Notes: generated by a model from the sequence alone, not told the origin. A DNA stretch of 64,000 nt from Symbiodinium sp. CCMP2592 (GCA_905221615.1 CAJNDT010000001.1:2927704-2991703); one strand, 5' to 3'; positions 19,895-31,905 are shown, counted from the stretch's first letter. Made by a program: numbers and translations.

Positions 19895-22605
19895 CAGAGT
19901 GCTGCGTCCCGGCTTGATGTTGTCGTTGTCATCGACGCTGATTCCGAACCTCAGCGTTGACTTCAGGTCAATACTGACTTACATTCTGTGCTCAGTGCTC
20001 AGGCCACTCAACATGCTAATGAGGGGCTCAATAGGAGGATCCAGCTGCAGCAGGTACTCCGCATCCTCGATGTCCTGCATGGAGCTCCGCAGAGTAGTAC
20101 CATCATAGCAAGACTAAGAGTGACATCTGCGGAAGTTTGAGGTGCTCCTACGTAATTATCAAGATCCAGGGGTCGTTTCGAAGCGGAGGCTTGCAGCTGA
20201 CAGGAGCTCCTTGGCCGTCAGGGCGGCGCAGTCGATCTCCAAGTCCGGCACGTTGACGCCCTTGCGCGCCTGTTTAGGTCAAACTATGCTCTCTCGGAGA
20301 GGCGCACCCAGCCAGCATCTCACACCCGGACACTCTGAACCGAAGTCCTGCAAACATCCCACGTGGTCAGACTTAACAGATCAAGAGTAAGTGCAAGCGC
20401 GGTTTTGTGAAATTGAAGCGCCTTCAAGCCTGACCCCATCTGAGCTATAGGCACCTTCAGCTTCCCTCCGCGAGTGACTTCCACCTTGAGCTCTGTGGAG
20501 GAGATCTTCCTTGCAACGTGATCTGTGTGGCGCTTCAAGTGGCAGGGCTGGCAGCATGCCTAGGCATGCCTAGGCCTACGGTACTCATCTCATCCTCAAC
20601 ACCAACCAAACGGTAACGGTCATGGCACAAGGAAGAATGCAGCAGCTAGTGTGTGTCAGGTCCCTTTTGCCGTAACGCCTGAACCCTGCTACAATTGCTT
20701 GTCGTGGGATCATTGAATCGCATTTGGAGCATAGGAAGTAATTTCGCTGAGTCTCTCTGTCACCTTCACCTCCATGAGCCCATCTTCAATGAGCAGAACT
20801 GTGCCTTGGAGCAGCAACGCCTTTAAGACTTGCACGCATACAACTGATGCACATAATCATGTACATACGTGCTCACGTACGTACATATGCATGTAGGGAT
20901 AATCAGATAGATGGACAGATCAAAACATTAGTGGAAGATAGGCAGGCACTGCCTACGGCTGCAGACCGGCTGCCGACCTTGCACGCTTCGACCAGGGCAT
21001 TCCTGGCTCGGACGCCGTCAGACGAGGCTCGGAAGCTTCAAAGCTTCGTCAGGGATCACTTAAAGAAGCATAAACCCAACACGACCAGCACCCAAATCCC
21101 ATTGTGTTCTCGCGGCTCTGAGCTGAGGCTTCGCTGATCTTCCGTCAAAAGCAATGAATTGGTCTCGGCATTTCACGGTTTAAGCCCTTTGAAGGGGTGC
21201 AGAGTCTGCAGACACCTTCTGTGTCCAGTGGCAAGTTTGGGAGAAAGGCCGTAGTTACTCACAGTGAGCTCAGAATGACACGAAGCAGGCGAAGCTGTCT
21301 CAAGATTATTTACGCTCTCTTAACTCGGACATGCCTGACGAGGTCTCTTCGCACCGGTTCCCTTTAAAGGGATCATTGAAGGGGTCTATAAGGGATCTCT
21401 AATGGGGTTCTAGATGAAAGGGGCCTTAATGATTCCCTCTACTATTTGCAAAGCAGTGCACCCCCCCTAAAGCTCACGGCAAGGTGCTGCTCAGTTGTCG
21501 GTATCATGGTGATGCGGCCCGGCTTGATGAGGTCGTTGTCGTCCTTGCAGATGCCTGGGCTCGGGCTTCACTCAGATGGCTGCCTGCGGCCATTGGGCTG
21601 GATGGCTCGAGGGTCCCTTTCCAGTCTTTCTTCTTGCCATCCATGCAGCCAAACTCCAGGATGTCTCCGTTCTGCAGCTGGACAGGCTCGCCGGCCAACC
21701 TGTGGGACGAGCGAAAACATCTTGGAACACATTCTCTCGTCCAGGACAGCAATTCAAGCTTCCTGCTTTACAGGTCGGCTTTAGTCTCTGTCCAAATCTC
21801 CGACCGCCATCCAACTGCAAGGCAGCAGAACAACCGGATGTCTGGAATGCTTTACGAGATCTGAGGTGAGCTGTAAGCCTTGTTGAGGCGAGCGGCTCAC
21901 CCACCCGGAACTTGGGCCCCTGAAGGTCTCCCAGGCACTCGACGTTGACGCCCAACTCCTGCGAATCTTTTGGAGCGCGAGATTCAGAGCCATCTTGCAA
22001 GGTCAGCCAGCAAGACTCTCTCATCCTCAATGAAGCAGCCCTTACGCGGGAGCCTAGGCTTCATCGTGTTCCAGACATGATGCATGGCTGCATCCAGTCT
22101 CACTCCAAGCAGCTCCAAGATCTCGCCGTTCACCAGGGGGATGGGATCCGTGGCGAGCTCCCCGACGCGGAATTTGGGCCCCTGCAGGTCGCCCAAGCAC
22201 TCCACCTGGTATCAAGGCCCAAGGCTCCACTTCAAGAGCTAACATCATAAGGCACGATTAAGAACAACACCATACCGTAAGATAACAAGCTCCTTCGTTC
22301 TGGCCACAGGATGGCCATAGACTGCGGTGTTGTAGACTCCGCTCTTGAGATGAGAAAAAAAAAACTGACCATCGGTGACTAGCCTTGCCGAATCCGTGAC
22401 GTGGACGACTTGCGCTGCCAACGACGACTGTTCCAAAGTTCCACAGACATGCTACTGCACTTCGAAAACATCGAAGATAGCATGACAGCCTGAGGCTTCT
22501 CGATCTTCGCGCAGGTCTTGGGTCGCTTGTCCTCAGGTCTCAAGCATGGCAGATGCTGACACCGAACTTCAACACCTCGTCGTTGACAAGCTCGCTTGGA
22601 TCCAG
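19895..22605 (-). pseudogene. Scattered, repeated pyruvate-kinase-like exons
   Basis: Minus-strand pieces match pyruvate kinase, the last ATP-forming step of glycolysis. ECLGDLQGPKFRVGE occurs twice (about 22158-22205 and 21898-21950). EPVQLQNGDILEFG (about 21660-21712) and IKPGR segments (about 21505-21570 and 19895-19960) fit the B domain. RKGVNVPDLEID with CAALTAK (about 20199-20262) fits the KGVN-P...LT-KD signature, and DIEDAEYLLQLDPP (about 20020-20078) follows. A GA-AG intron would join AALTAK to DIEDAEY. B-domain pieces occur about four times, so the locus looks like an exon-duplicated or decayed gene rather than one intact copy. The N- and C-terminal parts, including the substrate-site signature, were not found. 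The 20280-21450 stretch between pieces has nothing else recognised. Confidence 0.55.
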
Positions 22606-22860
22606 AGTTTAGGTTTCAGGTTTTAGGGTTTAGCGCTTTTTTGTTGAACCCGCGTGTCCTTAGGGTTTAGGAGTTTAGGGTTCAAGGCTTAAGGTAGGTA
22701 TCTAAGTCAGGGTCACTTTTTCGTTTGGATTCATTAGGGACTCTAAGTTAGAGAACCACCTACCTTTCCGTGCGCAGTAAAAGCTCGAAAGAATGAGTCG
22801 CTGGGGCTTTAGAGCTCTAGAGCTGTAAGCTTTAGGCTTCAGGGCCTTAGGTCAGGATTT
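22600..22860. repeat. Degenerate interstitial telomere-like patch
   Basis: About 100 bp (22600-22700) contain repeated variants of TTTAGGG (GTTTAGG, TTTTAGGG, TTAGGGTTTAGG, GTTTAGGG). Looser GCTTTAG/GCTTCAGG variants follow to 22860. TTTAGGG is the plant-type telomere unit, also reported from dinoflagellates. The array is imperfect and internal, so it is a relic rather than a working telomere. From 22860 to 23228 nothing further is recognised. Confidence 0.5.
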
Positions 22861-23270
22861 GACATGTTCGTTAGAAGGAACTTGCTCGACCTGTGCTACT
22901 CACATCACATCCCACCCGGGCCCACCCTACAGTACGACGAATGGGTCACCAGCACAAAGCAATCACATGCTATGTGAAGGGACCCTAGGGAATAACATTA
23001 GAAGGGTCCATGGCGATATCTTTCGAAGCGCGAAAGCAGCGACGAGCAGTAGCACTCACAACCCTGTCCACAACACTCGGGTATGCAGGGTTTCATCGCT
23101 CCACTCTGTGGCTGGGGCTTTGGCTTTCAACGCCCACGCTTGCAAGAAGCGCGGCATCGCCTTCAGAATATATGCCAGGATCAAGAAAATGCTGATAGGC
23201 AGTAGAGGCATATGCCCGCTCCCTTTTCTGCTGAAGCTTTCGTTGAACGTTTGGCTGTGTGAGACAGAAT

Positions 23271-24037
23271 TCAACAGTAGTGGAGCTTCCAAATCTCGTA
23301 TTGCAATTGCCTGTTGGCATGCACAGAGAAAGTCTTCAGTTGCTCCTCTGCTTCTGCATAGCTTCGTCTGGGGTCGTCATCGACTCGCCACAGGATCTTC
23401 AGATCAGAAATCAGTGTCTCCTGGACTTCGTCCTGCTCCTCAATTTGGAGGGCTCTGATCAGCAGGGACACCCACTTCTGACGCTGAGACTTCGTCAGTG
23501 CGCGCAGAATGGTAGTAAGATGCGTCGCACATTGCATTGCCTGCTCGAAGGCCTCTTTGCTGATGTCTCCGGACTCTGGAAGCAGGTCTTCCATCCGGTC
23601 AAGCATGGCTTCGGCAATCAATCGCTGCACGAAGGGAAGGCCACCAAACCCATAGTTCATAACAAGATAGTGGGCGGCTTTCCTCACAGCTACGTCCTCG
23701 TCGCAGCAGTGCTCGAGCAGATCTCCAAGGTTCGCGCTGACCATGTCGTTGACATCACTTTCTGGGAAATGAGTTTTGTCGACATTCGCGAGCCGCATAC
23801 ACCACCAGCGGCCTGGGAAGAAAAAGCATTCGATGATTTGACTTGCTTGTCATGCGTCTTGCCTTTAAACGGACAAGAGACACTCGCAGAACTTCCGTTG
23901 CCGCAAATCCTTGTCCAGTTCGTCCTCCAAATTGACGGCATCTGTTGCAACGCGATGCCATTGTGAAGCAAATTCCAGAATTGATTCGGACCTGCGCATC
24001 GGAACTCACGGTGCACGACTCCTTGTATATCAGACAC
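23271..24037 (-). pseudogene. Alpha-family protein, copy 2, frameshifted
   Basis: The 5' part (to about 23820, starting MSDIQGVVHREFR) and the 3' part (from 23798, with MEDLLPESGDISKEAF) both match the intact copy at 29345-30112, but lie in different frames. The lesion is visible: GGGAAGAAAAAGC near 23816 against GGGAAGGAAAAAGC in copy 3, a loss of one G. The C-terminal 175 codons are otherwise undamaged and end LRYEIWKLHYC-like (QYEIWKLHYC). It could be a real pseudogene or a sequencing error. Confidence 0.6.
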
Positions 24038-26983
24038 AAAATGCCAACAAAACCGCGCCTGTCCAACCTGCCCATTTCGGACAGGTGCTGTATCAAGACC
24101 TCAGGTTGCACGAGAACGCTCTTCCAGAGTCTTTGCGATGAATTACACATGGCTGGGTTGGACGAAAGCAGAACCGCACAAAGCTCCCTGCTCTGGGACT
24201 TCTGGTCTGCGAGGAAGTCACTCGCCACTCCATGAGGTCATCCACCTTCGGGTTCTTCCACTGGGGGATGAGCCCATCGTCGCAAGCCGCTATGCAGCCC
24301 CTACTTTTGCAGACAGGGCTCAGAAAGGTACGGCAAGACATTGAGCCTCAAGACTTGCTCACTCGAGGCGTCCTTTGCATGTGTTCTTCCTCAATGTTAA
24401 TTTGGATGCCAAGTTGCAACACGTCTTCTGAGGGGTCGAACGGGTCCAAATCCCCGCCACACCTTACTGCAAGTCTCAGAAGGTAGCTGCAGCAGGCGGA
24501 TGCGACAAAGGGCACAGAACAGTATCTGTGCAACTCGGCAGCTCTTCCAGGCCATCCTGCGATGAGCCCGACCGGGTGGTAGCGGAGCCCCAGCTCTTGC
24601 GCTTGAGCTCAGCCTTCCGCAGGGCATTCCGGGGTTAGAGCGGGTGCGCTGCCGACTCACGGCGACCTTGACATCCCTGGCAGGGGCTGCCATAGCGTCT
24701 TTAGCAGACCTGGGCTGCAGGCACTCCTTCCCCTGAAAAGCAAAACTTAGAGAGACTCCGAAACTGCACGTGCAGAACAGCTCCCGCTGTCCAGCGGACT
24801 TAAGACGAGTGTCTGCGGCTGCGAACCAAAGCATGCATTGGTCGGCGTCCTTATCGGAGAGCGGATGATTGACCTCAGGCCAAGAGGAGCTCCGAACCAG
24901 TGATCTCAGGCCAAGAATGCCACTGCAGCTGTCGCAAGTTTGCCGTGAGTCAAGGCTAGGCATCTGACTAGGAGCCATGCGAAGAGTCAGATTGCATCAT
25001 AAGCTCTGAGGACGGTGCTGACCACTCTCTGTGGCAATGTACACCAAGGCATCACCCGGAAAGCGATCTGAAAGTTCGCTGCACCTTACTCCGGTCGTTG
25101 GCGAAGCGGTCGAGCATAGTAGAACTGAAGGCTAGCAGACAACTGAAGCAAACTGCCTGGACGCAGCATCGCTTGCCACATCCAGCTGCTTGGAGAGCTC
25201 CAGTGCCAGCTGCTGCACAAAAAAGAGCTGGACGCTGTGATGGTATTGCCTCGGAGACGAGCTGAACCATCACGGCATCACGGTCTTGCGAAGCATCGCT
25301 CACGTGTGCCAGGGCACGTCCAGGTTTGCAGCTGCTGCGTGACCCCGGAGTGATGGCACATCTCAAACGACGTTTTGCACATCTGTCCGAAAGACACCGC
25401 TTCAGCAGACAGCACGAAAATGGCGTATCATTCGATTGTCATGCATATGTACCATGTGCGAATGCTCAGATCTGTGTTTGCTCAGCGTGCACCATGTGCT
25501 GCATGAGCCAGCTGCGACCGTGAACATGCTAAAGCATCTCTGCTGGCTGTCGGCGACTGCAATCGGGATAAAAGACCCACTTCGATGCCTTCGCCAAACT
25601 GGCGCGGCTGTGCCTTCCCAGGGTTCCTTTGGAGGCTGGGCAAGACTTCCCAGAACCACACGGCGGCATGTGCCAGTTTGGCACGACAAGTCGTCATACA
25701 GATGTGCAGAAACATATCTTGTCGATATTGCGCTCAACATGGCAGCTGCTGAAGTGCAAAGACCGGCCCTCTTTTTACAAGCTCGGATATGCGCATCTGT
25801 GCCCATGCGGGCGTTGCCTGCGCCTTTCCTGGCCACTATCAGGTTCACGACTGCTCGCAATCTGCATTTTGGAACCCCTGCCTTCCTTCATCTAAACGTC
25901 GGAAGCTGCAGCTCTGCCTCGCCTCGCCTTAAGAGTCCGGAGCATGCCGAAGGCCCATTCCCAGGTCTTGCCATCTGACTTGGATTCAAGAAGACCCTTC
26001 CCGCACGCTCTTCTAAGGCCGACTCCGATCTTCAGGCCAGCCAGATTGACGACCTGCCACAGGAGAAACTTCAGAGATCGTGTCCAAAGGCTTGCAGGCT
26101 TCCGCGGCTGCTGAGCTCACAAAGGGGATTCGCTCCTGCGTTGGCCCGGCGCGCCGAACCGCGAGCCGGGCCTCAGCCCCCCAAGTTTCTCCTGTGCCGT
26201 CTCTCACGTAGTGAGTCACCGCTCAGGTCTGTGAATCTGCTCCTGGCTGTGAAAATGCCAGCTCTGGGTTGCCAACTCGAGCAGTGACAGCTATTGCCGA
26301 CACGCATATAGAGAAGCTGCACACGGAAGGAAGCCGACACGGCACAGCCTGGAGAACGGTCGCAGAACTCCCCAACCAGACCCTCACGAACCGGTGATCC
26401 GACTCCAGGAAAGGTGCAGAGACCTTCGCTACAATTCCCGCCATGTGAGCTACACTGTTCCTGGGGCCGTGGCGGAGCTCAATCGCCCAAGGGAAGGCGA
26501 CAAGCCTGGCACAGGGCTCGACATGGTGACGATTCTTTGGATGATGGCTCTCACTTGCTTCTACTAATCAAAGCCTCTGCACATGACACCCTGACACATC
26601 TGTCCCACGATGGGTCTCAGGGTTGAAGGCAACTTCGAACCCCATGTGCCGCGAGGGCACGCCCGATCGTGGGCTTTCATTCTAGACGGCGTGAATCGTG
26701 CATCGTGTACCGATGTCATGCTGCGGAACGCAATTGAAAAAGGCAGCAGACTTTGGTCGATCGAGAGCGCCAGCGAGCTAACTTCACCTCTATCTTTCTG
26801 CCGGTTCTCTTTCGGTAGACTTCTCCCCCTCTCTGTATGTCCTTCACTGCCACTGACGCAAAGTCATCTTCTCAGGCTACCAACATGACATAATTACTTA
26901 GTTCTATCGCTGAGATTCGCTGAGTTAAAAGCACAAGCCCAGAGCAGCTGCACCTCCTCGTATCAACACGCAGAAAACTCAAC

Positions 26984-27459
26984 GATAGAATAAAACTTCA
27001 CATGTCATGAAATTATGAACTGTCCAAAACATAAAACATTGCATGAAACATCGGCCAAAGCCAACGCAAGGGGCAAACCAATTCTCACGGTGTCTATGAC
27101 ACAACACATCATGAGCATTAAAAGGTCCATGGGAAACTTACACATGAAAGGACGGTGAGCATCTGACCTGTTGGCTAGAGGATAGAAGTAGATCACGAGG
27201 TGTGAAATTGTCTTTATCGCTGAGTTACAAGCACAAGCCCAGAGCAGCTGCACCTCGTATCGGCTGAATCAAGCCAAGGGCACTACACGGGCGTTGCAGA
27301 TGGGCTCACGGTCAAGTCAGGGTGCTGGGCAGCTGCCGCCTGTTTGCCCCGGTTGTTGCTTGGGTCACAGCACAGCGCACGCGGACGCGACCATCCTGCG
27401 GGCATGGATGCTCGGTCCCACGGTATGAAAACCTGCAGTTCCAGCATAGGACCCTGAGA
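26984..27459. other. Segment present only in block beta2
   Basis: About 476 bp lie between two copies of AACACGCAGAAAACTCA, of which block beta1 has one (near 6633). The extra part includes sequence that continues the gamma unit (GGCTGAATCAAGCCAAGGGC, compare 2147-2164). The simplest reading is therefore deletion in beta1 between 17-bp direct repeats, not insertion here. Confidence 0.6.
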
Positions 27460-28716
27460 AACACGCAGAAAACTCAGAGTTGGACCCGGAACCAGCGAAA
27501 AGATTGTGCGAGCAAAATCAGTTTAACAAGCAAGAGCAAACCCGCGCAGACGCAAAAACATCAAAAGCTCGACGGAAACGAGTGCTGAGCAATTTTCAAC
27601 AGCAGCAAGACTGAAAGACGCTGAAAAAGAGGTTCGGGCTGCAGGAAGCGGCTGGTCAGCCATGTCAGCCGCTTGGCATTAAACAGCAACACCTCAAAAC
27701 GAAGGTTCCGAGGCGCTTACACCTGTCCCGTTGTAAAATCCTCAAATGCCTGTCGAGTCCTATTGAGCCGAACAGTCAAGTTTGCGTGGCGTCCGCGCTC
27801 ACCCCTAGATCTGGATATCCTTTATAGAAATTGGAACGGTGCCGGCCTCGCCTTTTTCATGAGCCTATCTGTGCAGGCCTGACTACGAAGCCGCTGCGAG
27901 TTCCACTCCCGAAAGAGCAGTGCTTGTGGCGGTTGTGCACAGCAGATGCGACTCTCCGCGCATGCGTCGTAGTTTCAGCATTTCGCATGTCGCGAATAGA
28001 TTTTAAGCCCCGAAACCGGCTCAAGCGGATTGGAATGGATTGGACAGAAAAGCGTGTCAACTGTTCGAGACCTGCTGCCATGGTGTTGGGGAAGAGCCCG
28101 CTGTACGTTGCTCGCAATGAAGCTCAACTTCCAGCTAGAATGCACCTGTAACTGTAACACATAGAGGGTCTCTGTCACTACGTAGCCTTGGTTCTCGACT
28201 CGATGATCGCCGAACGCTACAGGTGCCGTCTCCAACCGCACCAGCGGTGGAGGCTGTCTGGGTGCTGTGGCAGCCGTGACCGTCCCAAACATCCCAAAAG
28301 CAAAACCGGGTGCGAAATGGAACACTCCATCCCTTATGCCAGCACCATCTGACACAGTTCTGAGATCAGACCCCCACGGCAGTTGGCTATCATCTGCGGA
28401 ACGAAGAAACTGATCATTCTGCCTCATCCGAAAGCAGCTTCGTAGGCATGTCCAATGTCCACCAGGTCTCCATCCTCAACATGGCATGCCAGACGTCCAA
28501 AGCTCAAAAGTCCGTTCTGCCAAATTCACTGTCAAGACAAAATCTCAACCACTTGGGGGCAAGCACTCCGTGCATACCCAGGAGGCTCAGTCAGCCGGAC
28601 AGCGAATCTCAAAAGATGTCTAAGATGGACAGCTTGAGGGAGTGGCTTGGTCGATGCCATGCTGCGGTCGTTGTCATCTCGCAGCCTGTGGCTGGCACCG
28701 TACACATAAAGTGAAC

Positions 28717-28730
28717 GGCAAACAACATTG
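28717..28730. other. Empty target site paralogous to the E1 insertion
   Basis: Here GGCAAAC (28717-28723) runs straight into AACATTG (28724-28730). In the other copy the same GGCAAAC ends at 7755 and AACATT starts at 15737, with E1 between. Flanking similarity extends for hundreds of bases on the left and about 190 bases on the right. The comparison fixes both ends of E1 and shows neither duplication nor loss of target bases. Confidence 0.85.
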
Positions 28731-29344
28731 AGCTCTTCGAGCCTTCTGCGCGTGTTCCACCGTTCTGCAAATGCACTCGGCCTCTGTGCCCCGACAGCAA
28801 GAATGACACATGCAAGGTTGATCTCAAGCGGCTTGCACATCATTGGATCAGGCCTGAAGGCTGTTGGCACTCGCACTGGCCTGCGAAGGTGCACTGAACC
28901 TATTTGGCGCAATGCAACACGGTACGCAGAGAGGCTGAGGATGGTTCAGGATTCCGAGGAGCAGAAGGCAACGATGAGGACAAAGTCACACTAAATACCA
29001 ATGCAAATACGACTACGAATACTAAAGCGAGTACGAAGCCAGAATACTTTACTATTGCAGCAAACTGCTATCGCAGTATGGCAGACTGGCACGCCGTGGC
29101 GCCAGGCGCTTTTCCCCATTCCCCCCCCTCTCCCTCCCTCTGCCCCGTCTCACCCGCTTCCCCGCTCTGTGGCTCTGGCATTGTGCGCGGAGGCAACTCG
29201 AGGCATCCTTGCAGCCCATCTTCATAGCTACACTCCAGAAACCAAAACCAGGAAAATGCAGGAAGTCAGCAGGACAAGAGATGCATAGTCACACTTCCCT
29301 TTTGCTGAAGTTTTTGTTGAACGTTTGGCTGTGTGAGACAGAAT

Positions 29345-30112
29345 TCAGCAGAAGTGGAGCTGCCAAATCTCCGTCCGCAAATCCGCGCTGGCATGCATTG
29401 AGAAAGCCTTCAGTTGCTCCTCTGCTTCTGCATAGCTTCGTCTGGGGTCGTCATCGACTCGCCACAGGATCTTCAGATCAGAAATCAGTGTCTCCTGGAC
29501 TTCGTCCTGCTCCTCAATCTGGAGGGCTCTGACCAGCAAAGACACCCACTTCTGACGCTGAGACTTCGTCAGTGCGCGCAGAATGGTAGTAAGATGCGTC
29601 GCACATTGCATTGCATGCTCGAAGGCCTCTTTGCTGATTTCGGCGGACTCTGGAAGCAGGTCTTCCATCCGGTCAAGCATGGCTTCGGCAATCAATCGCT
29701 GCACGAAGGGAAGGCCACCAAACCCATAGTTCTCAACAAGGTGGTGCGCCGCCTTCCTCACAGATACGTCCGGGTCGCAGCAGTGCACGAGCAGATCTCC
29801 AAGGTTCGCGCTGACCATGTCGTTGACATCACTTTCTGGGAAATGAGTTTTGTCGACATTGGCAAGCCGCATACACCACCAGCGGCCTGGGAAGGAAAAA
29901 GCATTCGATGATTTGACTTGCTTGTCGTGCGTCTTGCCTTTAAACAGCCAAGAGACACTCGAAGAACTTCCGTTGCCGCAAATCCTTGTCCAGTTCGTCC
30001 TCCAAAGTGTCTTTATCTGTTGCAGCGCGATGCCATTGTGAAGAAAAGTCCAGAATTGATTCGGACCTGCGCATCGGAACTCACGGCGCACGACTCCTTG
30101 TATATCAGACAC
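29345..30112 (-). CDS. Uncharacterised alpha-family protein, copy 3
   Basis: Open frame of 255 codons starting MSDIQGVVRREFRCAG, the best preserved of three paralogues. Recognisable shared blocks are GRWWCMRLANVDKTHFPE (about 75-92), a helical run with DLLVHCCDPDVSVRKAAHHL, LIAEAMLDRMEDLLPESAE, LTKSQRQKWVSLLVRAL and ISDLKILWRVDDDPRRSY. The pattern of short helices with Leu, Ala and charged residues would suit a HEAT/ARM-like scaffold, but no named family is recognised. No signal peptide or membrane segment is seen. Upstream on the same strand 30013-30303 is also open and conserved in all three blocks (MASDFLADQKSQSREL), perhaps an exon in another phase. Function is unknown. Confidence 0.5.
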   Translation of the reverse strand: MSDIQGVVRREFRCAGPNQFWTFLHNGIALQQIKTLWRTNWTRICGNGSSSSVSWLFKGKTHDKQVKSSNAFSFPGRWWCMRLANVDKTHFPESDVNDMVSANLGDLLVHCCDPDVSVRKAAHHLVENYGFGGLPFVQRLIAEAMLDRMEDLLPESAEISKEAFEHAMQCATHLTTILRALTKSQRQKWVSLLVRALQIEEQDEVQETLISDLKILWRVDDDPRRSYAEAEEQLKAFSMHASADLRTEIWQLHFC

Positions 30113-30303
30113 AAAATGCTAACAAAACCGCGCCTGTCCAACCTGCCCATTTCGGACAGGTGCTGTATCAAGACCTCAGGTTGCACGAGAACGCCCTTCC
30201 TGAGTCTATGCGATGAATTACACATGGCTGGGTTGGACGAAAGCAGAACCGCACAAAGCTCCCTGCTCTGGGACTTCTGGTCTGCAAGGAAGTCACTCGC
30301 CAC
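30013..30303 (-). CDS. Possible upstream exon of the alpha-family gene
   Basis: The minus-strand frame MASDFLADQKSQSRELCAVL... with EVLIQHLSEMGRLDRR is kept in all three alpha blocks (also about 3470-3649 and 24090-24228) with few replacements. It overlaps the start of the 255-codon frame in another phase, so a splice junction would be needed. Conservation alone cannot separate coding from recent duplication. Confidence 0.25.
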   Translation of the reverse strand: MASDFLADQKSQSRELCAVLLSSNPAMCNSSHRLRKGVLVQPEVLIQHLSEMGRLDRRGFVSILCLIYKESCAVSSDAQVRINSGLFFTMASRCNR

Positions 30304-31905
30304 TCCATGAGGTCATCCACCTTCGGGTTCTTCCACTGGGGGATGAGCCCATCGTCGCAAGCCGCTATGCAGCCGCTACTTTTACAGACAGGGCACGGAA
30401 AGGTACGGCAAGAGATTGAGCCTCAAGACTTGCTCACTCGAGGCGTCCTCTGCATGTGTTCCTCCTCCCTGCTAATTTGGATGCCAAGTTGCAACACGTC
30501 CCCTGAGGGGTCGAACGGGTCCAAATCCCCGCCGCACCTTACTGCAAGTCTCAGAAGGTAGCTGCAGCAGGCGGATGCGACAAAGGGCACAGAACAATAT
30601 CTGTGCAACTCGGCAGCTCTCCCAGGCCATCCTGCGATGAGCCCGACCGGGTGGAAGCAGAGCCCCAGCTCTTGCGCTTGAGCTCAGCCTTCCGCAGGCG
30701 GCATTCCGAGGTTAGAGCGGGTGCGCTGCCGACTCACGGAGACCTTGACATCCCTGGCAGTGGCTGCCAGAGCATCTTTAGCAGACCTGGGCTGCAGGCA
30801 CCCCATGCCCTGAAAAGCAAAACTTAGAGAGACTCAGAAACTGCACGTGCAGAACAGCTCCCGCTGTCCAGCGGACTTAAGACGAGTGTCTGCGGCTGCA
30901 GACCAAAGCTTGCATTGGTCGGCGTCCTTATCGGAGACCGCAGTCGTGACCTCAGGCCAAGACTGCCACTGCAGCTGTCGAAGCTTGCCGTGAGTCAAGG
31001 CCAGTCAAATTGCATCGCAAGCTCTGAGAACAGTGCTCACCAATCTCCGCGGCGGTGTCCAGCAAGGCAGCAGGCGGCAAAGCTGGCTGCTGTGGATGCT
31101 CATTGCGATCTGAAATTTCGCTGCACCTCACGGCAAGTCTCAGGGAGGTGCAGCAGGAGGATGCGAAGAACGGCACAGAACAGTCTCTTTGCAACTCGGC
31201 AGCTGCTCTTCCAAGCCATCCTCCCATGAGCCCGACCGGGTGGAAGCGGAGCCCCGAACCAGTGATCTCAGGCCATGCCACTGCAGCTGTCGAAGTTTGC
31301 CGTGAGTCAAGGCTAGGCATCTGACTAGGAGCCATGCGAAGAGTCAGATTGCATCATAAGCTCTGAGGACGGTGCTGACCACTCTCTGTGGCAATGTACA
31401 CCAAGGCAGCACCCGGAAATGGTTGTGGGCACTCATTGTCTGAAAGTTCGAGGCACCTTACTCCGTTCGTCGGCGGAGCGGTAGAGCATAGTAGAACTGA
31501 AGGCTAGCACAACAACTGAAGCAAACTGCCTGGACGCAGCATCGCCTGCCGAATCCAGCTGCTTCGAGAGCTCCAGTGCCAGCTGCTGCACAAAAAACAG
31601 CTGGACCGTGTGCTGGTACTGCCTCGGAGACGAGCTGAACCATCACAGCATCACGGTCTTGCAAAGCATCGCTCACGTGTGCCAGGGCACGTCCAGATTT
31701 GCAGCTGCTGCAGGACCCCGGAGTGATGGCACATCTCAAACGACGTGCTGCACATCTGTCCGAAAGAACCTCTCTTGGCTAGGGCTGCAGCAGATCGCAG
31801 GAACATGGTGTATCATCGTATTGTCATGTGCGAATGCTGAGATCTGTGTTGCTCAGCGTGCACTAAGTGCTGCATGAGCCAGCTGCGGCCGTCAACTTGC
31901 TAAGG

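Larger units (their letters stand above)
23228..28925. repeat. Segmental duplication block alpha2-beta2
   Basis: Second copy of the block at 2640-7755 plus 15737-15911. Collinearity includes the alpha gene, the TGAGCCAGCTGCG region, the GGGTCTCAGGGTTGA region and the AAGATGTCTAAGATGGACAG region. It holds the empty site of E1 (28723/28724). Extra sequence of about 480 bp at 26984-27459 is missing in copy 1. No intact gene is visible between 24240 and 28925. Confidence 0.75.
29304..31905. repeat. Segmental duplication block alpha3
   Basis: Third copy of the alpha half-block, from GAAGTTTTTGTTGAACGTTTGG to about 31905, where similarity to the other copies ends after the CAACTTGCTAAGG stretch. 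It is closer to copy 2 than to copy 1 through the alpha gene. The region 30310-31905 holds no supportable intact gene. The stretch 28926-29303 before the block contains short imperfect repeats (AATACGACTACGAATAC) and no gene. Confidence 0.7.
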
